64,000 bases of DNA. It comes from Actinoplanes lobatus. GTDB taxonomy: Bacteria; Actinomycetota; Actinomycetes; Mycobacteriales; Micromonosporaceae. The notes beneath the pieces were generated by a model. That model was not told the origin of the DNA, did not search any database, and saw only the letters and a program-made list of their open reading frames with translations. Shown piece by piece: positions 42,725 through 49,722 of this stretch. The DNA lies in NCBI RefSeq assembly GCF_014205215.1, contig NZ_JACHNC010000001.1, positions 9,048,501 through 9,112,500 of the forward strand. The letters run 5' to 3'. Both the position numbers and the translations under genes were made by a program. The first letter of the stretch is position 1. The number at the start of each line of letters is the position of its first letter.

Positions 42725-43219
42725 ATGAGCCGTCCGATCTGGGTACGTCTGGTCCACGAGAACGAGGAGGCCACCGCCTCCGGCATCTACGGCTTGATCG
42801 TCGGCGCCGCGGTGCTGGTCGCCGCGCACCCCACCACCGCCACCCGGGCGGTGGTCGCCGTACTGGTCACCCTCACCATCTACTGGCTGGCCGAACGCTA
42901 TGCCCGGCTCGTGGCCGAGCGCATCCACGCGGGGCACCGGCCCCGTTGGGAAACGGTACGCCGCCAGCTCACCAGCGGCTGGGAGATCGTGACCGCGAGC
43001 GGCCTGCCGCTGCTCGCGCTGATCTCGGCCCGCCTGGGCGGGGCGACGATGGATACCGCGGTGCTCTCCGCCCTGATGTGCACCACCCTGCTGCTCTGCT
43101 TCTCCGGCTGGCTGATCGGCGTCAACGGCCGGCTGCAGCCCAAGGAGCGGCTGGTGTCCACGCTGGTCTCCGGCGGGTTCGGCGCCGCGCTCATCGTCCT
43201 GAAGACAACCCTGCACTGA
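42725..43219 (+). CDS. 164-aa membrane protein of unknown function
   Basis: Four hydrophobic helices (ASGIYGLIVGAAVLVAAHP, AVVAVLVTLTIYWLAERYA, IVTASGLPLLALISARLG, VLSALMCTTLLLCFSGWLIG) and a basic loop between 2 and 3. The family is not recognised. Its ATG follows a predicted -10 by a few bases, without a Shine-Dalgarno, so it is probably leaderless. The end overlaps the convergent phosphoesterase by 29 bp. Confidence 0.8.
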   Translation: MSRPIWVRLVHENEEATASGIYGLIVGAAVLVAAHPTTATRAVVAVLVTLTIYWLAERYARLVAERIHAGHRPRWETVRRQLTSGWEIVTASGLPLLALISARLGGATMDTAVLSALMCTTLLLCFSGWLIGVNGRLQPKERLVSTLVSGGFGAALIVLKTTLH

Positions 43220-43964
43220 CCCGCACGTGCACCACCCGGCCGAGGTGCCAGCCGTCCGGGCCGAGATTGCGCTCCCGGACCTCGATCTCGCCGCGGTCCA
43301 CGCTGATCACGCTCCACGAGCAGGCCGAGCCGCGGACCCGGTGGCTGGTCGTGGTGCCGGCCACCACGAAGACCTGGTGGCCGAGCACCCGGACGTCCGG
43401 GACGTGGGTGTGGCCGGCGAGCACCAGGTCGACACGGGCCGCGCGGACCGCGGCCAGCAGATGCCGCCGGCCGAGCAGCGCGGCGGTCCCGGTGGCCAGC
43501 GGCGGGTGGTGCAGCGCGAGCACCCGCACGTCGCCCGGGGGCGCCGCGCCCAGGACGCGGACCACCTCGCCGGCCTGGCGGGAGGTGATCCGCCCGTTCT
43601 TCCACCGCCATCGCGGCATCGACTGCAAGCCCAGGGCGGTGATTCCCGGGACCTTCCGGACCGGTTCCAGGTCCGCGTCGATCCAGCTCTTCCAGCGATC
43701 GTACGGCTGGAGCGCGCGACGCCAGTCGGCCAGCGGCACGTCGTGATTGCCGGTGACCGCCAGCACCGGTCCGGGCAGCCGGTCGAGCAGCTCACGGACG
43801 TGCCGGAACTCCCGCTCCCGGGCCCGCATGGTGAGGTCCCCGGTGACCACCGTGAGGTTCGGCCGGACCGCCGCCACGTCGGCCGCGATGCTCTCCAGAG
43901 CGGCCCGGTCGTGGGCGCCGAGGTGCAGGTCGGACAGATGCGCGATGATCACCGGGGGCCTCAT
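43191..43964 (-). CDS. Calcineurin-type metallophosphoesterase
   Basis: 257 aa from ATG 43964, overlapping the arginine-deiminase stop (ATGA). Dimetal motifs in order: [13 protein letters not shown] (DxH), VTGDLTMRA (GD), [10 protein letters not shown] (GNHD), [10 protein letters not shown] (H), [10 protein letters not shown] (GHTH). It hydrolyses a phosphodiester or phosphomonoester; the CpdA-like layout could mean a cyclic nucleotide or a phospholipid. It is cotranscribed after arcA, so a signalling link is possible. Cytosolic. Confidence 0.9.
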   Translation of the reverse strand: MRPPVIIAHLSDLHLGAHDRAALESIAADVAAVRPNLTVVTGDLTMRAREREFRHVRELLDRLPGPVLAVTGNHDVPLADWRRALQPYDRWKSWIDADLEPVRKVPGITALGLQSMPRWRWKNGRITSRQAGEVVRVLGAAPPGDVRVLALHHPPLATGTAALLGRRHLLAAVRAARVDLVLAGHTHVPDVRVLGHQVFVVAGTTTSHRVRGSACSWSVISVDRGEIEVRERNLGPDGWHLGRVVHVRVSAGLSSGR

Positions 43965-45181
43965 CGGACGGCGTCCCGTTCGATCGGGCAGGCCAGGCAG
44001 CGGGGCCCGGACCGGCCCCGGCCGAGTTCGCCGCCGGCCACGGTGATCACTTCGATCCCCTGGCGGCGCAGGTAGGTGTTGGTGGTGACGTTGCGCTCGT
44101 AGCCGACGATCACCCCGGGTTCGAGGACCAGGAAGTCGCTGCCGTCGTCCCACTGTTCACGCTGGGCGGCCCGAAGCTCCCCGCCGGTCTCCAGCACGTA
44201 CGGCTTGGCGATGTCGAGGGTCTCGGCGAGGGTGGTGAACAGGTCGGTGTTGCGGTCCACCCGCAGCCCGTCCGGTCCCTCGCCGGGCTCCACCGTCCAC
44301 GACCGCGGCGGCCCGTCCAGGTAGGGGTACATCACGAAGGTGTCCCGGTTGACCATCGTCATGAGCGTGTCGAGGTGCTCGACGCCGGACGAGCGCGGCA
44401 GCTCGACGGCGATCACCCTGGTCGCCGTTCCACCGGCGAACAGGGCCCGGGCCAGGTTCTCCACGCCCATCGCGGTGGACCGCTCGCCCACCCCGGCCAT
44501 CACGGCGCCGCCGCCGAGCACGTGGATGTCGCCGCCCTCCAGGGTGGCCGGCTGGTGCGGGCGGTCGTCGCCGCCGTACCAGACGGTGATGTCGGCGAGG
44601 GCGAACATCGGGTGGAAACGGTAGACGGCGGCGCAGTGCACGGTCTCGCGCATCCGGGCCGGCGAGGCCATCGGGTTGATGCTGACCCCGTCGTGGATCC
44701 AGGCGGAGTTGTCCCGCTGGAACAGGTGGCCGGGCAGCGGGTCGAGCACGAAGTCGTCGGCGTTCATCAGCTCCCAGCGGAGGCTGTTCACGGTGAACCC
44801 GGCCAGCTCGCTCTTGAGCACCCCGCCGATCAGGTAGTCGGCCAGGCGGTCGCTGTCGGCCTGCTCGGCCAGCCGCCGCAGCGGACCGGCCAGCGCCGGC
44901 CCGGCGGTGTCGCCGGTGATGACACGGTCGAGGATCCAGGAGCGCGCCCGGGGAATGGCCAGCACGTCGGTGAGCAGGCTGCCGAGATAGTGCACCCGGA
45001 CACCGTGACTCCGCAGTGTCGCGGCGAAGGCGTCGTGCTCCTCCCGCGCCCGCCGGGCCCACCGGATGTCCCCGCGCAGCAGGTCGGTGTCGCCGGGGCG
45101 CAGACGGCCGAGTTCGACACCGGGGCGGTGGAGGATCACCTGCCGTAATCGGCCGATCTCGGAGCCGACGTGGAAGGACAT
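43961..45181 (-). CDS. arcA: Arginine deiminase
   Basis: 406 aa. Converts arginine to citrulline and ammonia. Signature blocks: [12 protein letters not shown], NLxF-type [38 protein letters not shown] (His), and the nucleophile Cys395 in [13 protein letters not shown]. No arcB, arcC or arcD lies nearby, so a full ATP-yielding pathway is not present here; ammonia release against acid is an alternative role. Preceded by box 8 with GAGGCT, and coupled to the phosphoesterase. Confidence 0.92.
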   Translation of the reverse strand: MSFHVGSEIGRLRQVILHRPGVELGRLRPGDTDLLRGDIRWARRAREEHDAFAATLRSHGVRVHYLGSLLTDVLAIPRARSWILDRVITGDTAGPALAGPLRRLAEQADSDRLADYLIGGVLKSELAGFTVNSLRWELMNADDFVLDPLPGHLFQRDNSAWIHDGVSINPMASPARMRETVHCAAVYRFHPMFALADITVWYGGDDRPHQPATLEGGDIHVLGGGAVMAGVGERSTAMGVENLARALFAGGTATRVIAVELPRSSGVEHLDTLMTMVNRDTFVMYPYLDGPPRSWTVEPGEGPDGLRVDRNTDLFTTLAETLDIAKPYVLETGGELRAAQREQWDDGSDFLVLEPGVIVGYERNVTTNTYLRRQGIEVITVAGGELGRGRSGPRCLACPIERDAVR

Positions 45182-45249
45182 GCGCTACCCCCGGGAACTA
45201 CGGTTCGGACAGCCGTGCCGGAAGCCTCTGGCAAACCGGCTGGTCTGGG

Positions 45250-45270
45250 CATCACTCCGGCCGGATGAAC
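45250..45270 (-). promoter_or_regulatory. Stress palindrome box 8 (arcA)
   Basis: Exact TCATCC-GGCCG-GAGTGA core on the minus strand; GAGGCT (xANNNT) follows at 22 nt, and the arcA ATG is 69 nt from the box. Confidence 0.75.
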
Positions 45271-45291
45271 ATCGACTGTACGCCTCGCGCG

Positions 45292-46128
45292 TCACGGTCC
45301 AGCGGGCTCGAAACGTCCCAGTTCGTCCTGGCCCTTCTGGATGATGCCGTAGCTGGACTCGGGCACCGGCTGCCAGGCGCCCGACATCTCACCGAGCGGC
45401 TCGGAGACGATCAACCGGGTCTCCTCGGACAGCGCGCGCAGGCTCGCGAGCTCCGGGTGCAGCGCCCGCAGCGCGGTCATGTCGGTGCTGTAGTAGAGCG
45501 AACGGCTTTGGCCCACGCTGGAGTACCGGAAGGTCCAGATCCGGTCGCCGTCGGTGGTGCCGACCGTCATCTGGAGCGGGTCGGGCACCCCGTGCCGGCG
45601 GGCCACCGACTCGATCAGGCCGGCCATCCGCTCCACGGCGGCGACCGGGCGGTCCCGCAGCCCGTACGTGATGGCCAGGTGGAACATCACCTCGGAGTCG
45701 GTGGAGCCGGCCATCGACGGGTACAGCTCGGGGTCCACGGCGAGCACCAGGTCCCGTTTGAGCCGGGCGAACTCCCGGATCGAGCCGTTGTGCACCCACA
45801 GCCAGTTCTGGAACCGGAACGGGTGGCAGTTGCTCTGCTGCACCGGGGTTCCGGTGCTGGCCCGGATGTGCGCCAGGAACAGCGGCGAACTGGTGGCGTG
45901 GGCGAGTTCCCGCAGGTTGACGTCGCTCCACGCCGGGCCTACCGCGCGGAACAGCGCCGGCTCGCCGACGGCGTCGACCGGGTACCAGCCGACGCCCACG
46001 CCGTCGCCGTTGGTGGTCTCCACCCCCTCGCGCGAGTGCTGGCTCTGGTCGATCAGCGAGTAGCGGGGGCGGTAGAGCAGGTCTTCGAGTCGGATGGGCG
46101 TACCGGAGTAGGCCAGCCAACGGCACAT
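45292..46128 (-). CDS. Class II glutamine amidotransferase
   Basis: 278 aa, begins MCRWLAYSG so that Cys2 becomes the N-terminal nucleophile. Contains NGDGVGVGWYPVDAVGEPA, LFLAHIRASTGTPVQQSNCH and FRFQNWLWVHNGSIREF, the Ntn-hydrolase pocket of the EgtC/YafJ type. It would hydrolyse glutamine or a gamma-glutamyl compound. No ergothioneine-biosynthesis gene is adjacent, so an EgtC role is not supported. GGAGGATCC precedes the ATG. Box 9 lies upstream. Confidence 0.88.
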   Translation of the reverse strand: MCRWLAYSGTPIRLEDLLYRPRYSLIDQSQHSREGVETTNGDGVGVGWYPVDAVGEPALFRAVGPAWSDVNLRELAHATSSPLFLAHIRASTGTPVQQSNCHPFRFQNWLWVHNGSIREFARLKRDLVLAVDPELYPSMAGSTDSEVMFHLAITYGLRDRPVAAVERMAGLIESVARRHGVPDPLQMTVGTTDGDRIWTFRYSSVGQSRSLYYSTDMTALRALHPELASLRALSEETRLIVSEPLGEMSGAWQPVPESSYGIIQKGQDELGRFEPAGP

Positions 46129-46184
46129 GACAGGATCCTCCAGGGTCGGTGTCGGCCATCCTGGCCGTACCGCCCGGGTGCGGG

Positions 46185-46205
46185 GCTCACCCCTCGCGGA
46201 TGAGG
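46185..46205 (-). promoter_or_regulatory. Stress palindrome box 9 (class II amidotransferase)
   Basis: Exact TCATCC-GCGAG-GGGTGA core on the minus strand. CAGGAT (xANNNT) follows at 22 nt. It spans the stop region of the upstream phosphatase-like gene. Confidence 0.7.
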
Positions 46206-48133
46206 TCCGCCGACTTGCGGCAGCCGACCCGCTCCAGCCAGCCGACCAGCACCCGGTGCACGGCGTCGGCGCCGATCAGCTCGGCCGGGACGGTCAGGGT
46301 CCGCGGGTGGATGAGCATCGGCCGGCTCTGCGCCCCGCCCATCCCGCCGTGACAGCCGATCAGCTCCTCGAACGCGGCGACCTCCTGCGACACCGGGTCG
46401 AACAGGCTGTTGATCAGCAGGTCGCCGGTGTTCGCGAGGCCGTCGTGGCGGCGCAGGTCGTCGGCGGCCCGCGGGCCGAACCCGAGCAGCGGGTCCAGCC
46501 CCTCGACGTGGTCGTCGGAGAGCCGCCGCCGGCCGCCCCGGCCCAGCACGATCGGCCCGTCGGCCCGGGAGCGGACCATCACCCAGCCGATCCCGGGATG
46601 CCCGGTCAGCCCGGCCAGCAGCGCGGGATAGCGTTCCTCGATCTCCTCGAGCGGCACCCGGCCGGGCACCCGGGCGAAGTAGACCAGCGCCAGGTTGCCG
46701 CCGGCCGCGACCACGATCTCCTCGCCGGCCGGCCGCCCGGGAACCTCGTCGTACCGCGGGGTGTCGCGGCTCAGCCCGGCCCGCAGCACCTTGGCCCGGC
46801 CCTTCTGCTCGTTCTCCTCCGGGACGGCCACCCCGCCGGCCGCGGTCAGCCGCCGGATCAGCTCGTCCAGGCGGACGCCGTAGCGCTGCTCGAAGGTGGC
46901 GCCCTGGCTCTGCCCGTGATCGGAGAGCACCACCAGGTGGTACGGCCGTGGCGCGGCCGCCGCCACCTCCTCCAGGGTGGCCAGCACCCCGTCGATGCCC
47001 TCCAGCGCGGCCAGCGACTCCGGGCGGGCCGGGCCGGCGTGGTGCGCGATCTCGTCGTAGTCGACGAAGTCGCAGAACACCACCGGGGCGCCGCGCATCA
47101 TCTGCTCGGCGAGGACGGCCAGGTTCAGGTGCCGCAGCAGCACGTTGGTGGCGCCGCGCAGCAGCACGTACCGCCAGTCCCGGTGCATCCGCGGGATCAC
47201 CTGGCGCAGCCGCTGCCGCCGGGCCTGGTACAGCTCCTTGACGATCTCACCGACGGTCAGCACCAGCGACCGGGTCAGGCCGAACGGGTCGAGCAGGTAC
47301 GCGCTCAGGTAACGGGCCGGGCCGTTCTGCTTGGCCGGGACCGTGCTCATGGTGAGCAGCGAGGTCGGGGCGTCGCCGGAGAAGACGTTGCTCACGCTGA
47401 CCCCGCCCTCGGCCAGCAGCCCGCGACCGTCCGAGCAGCGGGACTCGACCAGGGCGCTGTCGGCCGGCTGGTTGGTCACCACGAGACGGCCGGTGCTCTT
47501 CTCGTACCAGCGGAAAGCCGGAACCTGATCGCTCGCGCCGTGCAGCAGCCCCGCCTGGCTGGCCGGCGTGGTCGCCGGCAGCTGGGCGTGCCATTCGGTC
47601 AGCGTGTGGCTGCCGGTGCTCAGCCACCGGCCCAGCGTGGGCAGGTTCCCGGCGTGGATCGCCCACCGGGCCAGCGGCGCGGACAACCCGTCGACCTGGA
47701 TGAACAGGACGCCCGGGATGTCGGTCGGCGGCACGCTGCGCCGGAAGTGCCGGTTCACCCGCAGCAGGTGCCGGGTGGCCACCCCCGGCTGGCCGGCGGT
47801 GATCACCCAGAGGCCGATGCTCATCAGGACCGCGCCGAGCCAGGACGCCCAGAAGGCGGGCCAGAACCCGGCCACGTGCACGCCCGGGGTGAGCCACAGC
47901 GCCAGGTAGACCAGCAGCGACTGGGCGACGAGCCAGCCGAGCACCACGCCCGGCCACCCGATCGCGGACAGCACGCGGACCAGCGCCGGGCGCAGGGCCG
48001 CGCCGAGCAGCCCGACCAGGATCGCGACGGTCAGGACGGCCCAGCCGTCGTCGGCCGTGATCCCCGGCAGGACCCCGATCACGACACCGACCACCGCCGT
48101 GCCGAGCAGCACGGTCACCAACACGCGCACCAT
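46187..48133 (-). CDS. Membrane alkaline-phosphatase-superfamily protein with holin-like N-terminus
   Basis: 648 aa. The first ~125 residues hold four helices (VLVTVLLGTAVVGVVIGVLP, LTVAILVGLLGAALRPALV, GVVLGWLVAQSLLVYLALWL, FWASWLGAVLMSIGLWVITA) resembling phage-holin-4-type proteins. The rest is an alkaline-phosphatase/phosphodiesterase-like fold with LFIQVDGLSAPLARWAIHAG, TTPASQAGLLHGA, CDFVDYDEIAHHAG (metal Asp/His) and LSDHGQSQGATF. The substrate, perhaps a lipid-linked or nucleotide compound, is not determinable. Its ATG lies 35 nt from box 10 with no ribosome site, so it is probably leaderless. Confidence 0.85.
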   Translation of the reverse strand: MVRVLVTVLLGTAVVGVVIGVLPGITADDGWAVLTVAILVGLLGAALRPALVRVLSAIGWPGVVLGWLVAQSLLVYLALWLTPGVHVAGFWPAFWASWLGAVLMSIGLWVITAGQPGVATRHLLRVNRHFRRSVPPTDIPGVLFIQVDGLSAPLARWAIHAGNLPTLGRWLSTGSHTLTEWHAQLPATTPASQAGLLHGASDQVPAFRWYEKSTGRLVVTNQPADSALVESRCSDGRGLLAEGGVSVSNVFSGDAPTSLLTMSTVPAKQNGPARYLSAYLLDPFGLTRSLVLTVGEIVKELYQARRQRLRQVIPRMHRDWRYVLLRGATNVLLRHLNLAVLAEQMMRGAPVVFCDFVDYDEIAHHAGPARPESLAALEGIDGVLATLEEVAAAAPRPYHLVVLSDHGQSQGATFEQRYGVRLDELIRRLTAAGGVAVPEENEQKGRAKVLRAGLSRDTPRYDEVPGRPAGEEIVVAAGGNLALVYFARVPGRVPLEEIEERYPALLAGLTGHPGIGWVMVRSRADGPIVLGRGGRRRLSDDHVEGLDPLLGFGPRAADDLRRHDGLANTGDLLINSLFDPVSQEVAAFEELIGCHGGMGGAQSRPMLIHPRTLTVPAELIGADAVHRVLVGWLERVGCRKSADLIREG

Positions 48134-48167
48134 GGGTGTCAGTGTCGGCGTGGCTCATGGGGGACGG

Positions 48168-48188
48168 CCCCATCCGTACCGGATGAGG
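48168..48188. promoter_or_regulatory. Stress palindrome box 10 (bidirectional)
   Basis: CCATCC-GTACC-GGATGA core, 8 of 10 arm pairs. GACACT at 22 nt on the minus strand (ATG at 35 nt); GACCAT at 22 nt on the plus strand (GTG at 34 nt). Both genes lack ribosome sites. Confidence 0.8.
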
Positions 48189-48221
48189 CTGACCGGCCGC
48201 CCGCGCCCCGACCATGAGCGG

Positions 48222-49385
48222 GTGACAGAGCCCGACCGCGCCTTCACTCCTGGACGGATCCTCGCCGCCGTGCCGGACCGGCTGCGGCCCCGCGCGGCGC
48301 TGCTGCTCGGCCATCAGACCGGCCTCGTGCTGCTGCGCACCGCCGGCGAACTGGTCCGGGTGCAGATCTTCGACCGGTCGATGACGCTGGCCGCGCAGGC
48401 CTTCACGTCGATCTTCCCGCTGCTGATCATGATAGGCGCGCTGGCCGGCGGGCAGGCCCGGGATCACCTCGACAGCCTGGTACGACTGCCGGAATCCAGC
48501 ACCCGCCTGCTCGACGAGGCGCTCGCCGGCAGCCGCAGCAACGCGTTCGGGGTGTTCGGCAGCCTCATCGTGATCCTGTCGGCGACCGGGCTGGCCCGGG
48601 CGCTGGTTCGCGCGTACCGGGCGATCTGGGCGGTGCCCGGCCGCCGGGTCGGCGCGAAGGCCACCGCCTGGCAGATCGGCAGCGTGCTGATCCTGGTCGG
48701 CTTCCTGCTCGTGGTACGCCTGCTCGGCGGCCTGGCCGGGCGGGCCCTGACCCCGGTGATCGCGGGCACGCTGCTGGCCCTGCTCGCCGACGTGGCGCTG
48801 GCCGCCATGCTGCCGCGCATCCTGCTCGGCCCGGCGGTGGGCCGGCTCCGGCTGCTGCTGACCGGCGCCGTCTTCGGCGCGATCATGCTCGCCGTCCGGC
48901 CCGCCGGGCACGTCTACCTGCCCCGGGCCCTGGAGTCCAGTTCCCAGCGGTACGGCACGATCGGCCTGGCGTTCACCTACATCGGCTGGCTGTATGTGCT
49001 GTCGTTCTGCCTGCTGCTGTCCGCGGTGGCCGGCGGGATCCTCGCCGACCTCGGGGCGGAGCGCCTCACCCGGGTGACCGGCCGGGCCGGCCGCTGGTCA
49101 GGACGATTTACGCAGGTAGAGGGCCAGTCCGACCTCGGCCAGACCGGTCAGCAGGCTGCCGGCGCCGGTCAGCAGGACCAGGGTGCCGAGCGACAGCGAC
49201 GGCGTGAGCACGAAGACGATTCCGATGATCATGGACAGCGCCCCGACGATGATCAGGGCGGCCCGCATCGGACCGCGCGCGGCGACCGCGCCGAGCAGCA
49301 GGGCCAGGCCGCTGAGGATCCAGGTGGTCGCGAAGATGACCGCGAGGACGGCCAGGCCGGTCACCAGGTTCCGCAGGCAGAGTAG
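48222..49385 (+). CDS. YihY/BrkB-family membrane protein 2, anomalous C-terminus
   Basis: 387 aa as read from GTG 48222. Family features: TMTLAAQAFTSIFPLLIMIG, helices through RLLLTGAVFGAIMLAVRPAG, and YGTIGLAFTYIGWLYVLSFC. After the normal end near residue ~290 (GGILADLGAERLTRVTG) the frame runs 288 bp antisense through HdeD-like 2, adding a charged Gln/Asp-rich tail with no family features. A frame one base away would stop at 49130. I read this as a lost stop or a frameshift; the real protein probably ends near 49130. Predicted leaderless from box 10. Confidence 0.75.
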   Translation: MTEPDRAFTPGRILAAVPDRLRPRAALLLGHQTGLVLLRTAGELVRVQIFDRSMTLAAQAFTSIFPLLIMIGALAGGQARDHLDSLVRLPESSTRLLDEALAGSRSNAFGVFGSLIVILSATGLARALVRAYRAIWAVPGRRVGAKATAWQIGSVLILVGFLLVVRLLGGLAGRALTPVIAGTLLALLADVALAAMLPRILLGPAVGRLRLLLTGAVFGAIMLAVRPAGHVYLPRALESSSQRYGTIGLAFTYIGWLYVLSFCLLLSAVAGGILADLGAERLTRVTGRAGRWSGRFTQVEGQSDLGQTGQQAAGAGQQDQGAERQRRREHEDDSDDHGQRPDDDQGGPHRTARGDRAEQQGQAAEDPGGREDDREDGQAGHQVPQAE

Positions 49386-49667
49386 GCCGCCGATCATCAC
49401 GATCACGCCGACGATCCCGGACAGCAGGTGCCGGCCCACACCGGCGCCGGTCGGCAGGAAGGCGCCGATGATCCGGGCCAGGCCGCCGAAGAACAGCCAG
49501 ATGCCGGTGAGCGCGGCCATGATCCGCAGGGAGATGTCCGGCCAGATGAGTACGGTGAGGCCGAGCGCGATCGCGAGCAGGCCGGTGATCAGCAGCGTCC
49601 ACCAGGGGAACGGCTGCCGGCGTACCTCGACGATGGGGTCGGGCCAGGTTTGTTCCACGTCGGTCAT
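49098..49667 (-). CDS. HdeD-like (DUF308) membrane protein 2
   Basis: 189 aa from ATG 49667. A short charged N-terminus, then six helices in three repeats (LLITGLLAIALGLTVLIWPD, LLSGIVGVIVMIGGLLCLRN, ALIIVGALSMIIGIVFVLTP) as in HdeD-like 1. Predicted acid/stress membrane protein. The ATG lies exactly 33 nt after box 11 and CACGCT, with no Shine-Dalgarno, so it fits a leaderless message. The 3' end overlaps the extended BrkB 2 frame. Confidence 0.87.
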   Translation of the reverse strand: MTDVEQTWPDPIVEVRRQPFPWWTLLITGLLAIALGLTVLIWPDISLRIMAALTGIWLFFGGLARIIGAFLPTGAGVGRHLLSGIVGVIVMIGGLLCLRNLVTGLAVLAVIFATTWILSGLALLLGAVAARGPMRAALIIVGALSMIIGIVFVLTPSLSLGTLVLLTGAGSLLTGLAEVGLALYLRKSS

Positions 49668-49699
49668 GGGGTGAGCGTGGGAGACGGCCGCCGCCACGG

Positions 49700-49720
49700 C
49701 ATCACCCGACGCGGATGAGG
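49700..49720 (-). promoter_or_regulatory. Stress palindrome box 11 (HdeD-like 2)
   Basis: Exact TCATCC-GCGTC-GGGTGA core on the minus strand, CACGCT at 21 nt, ATG at 33 nt. It lies in the gap after the LuxR gene. Confidence 0.78.
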
Positions 49721-49722
49721 GT

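Noticed and set aside
45292..46128. Calling the class II amidotransferase EgtC
   Set aside because: Fold and Cys2 fit, but no egtA, egtB, egtD or egtE is adjacent.
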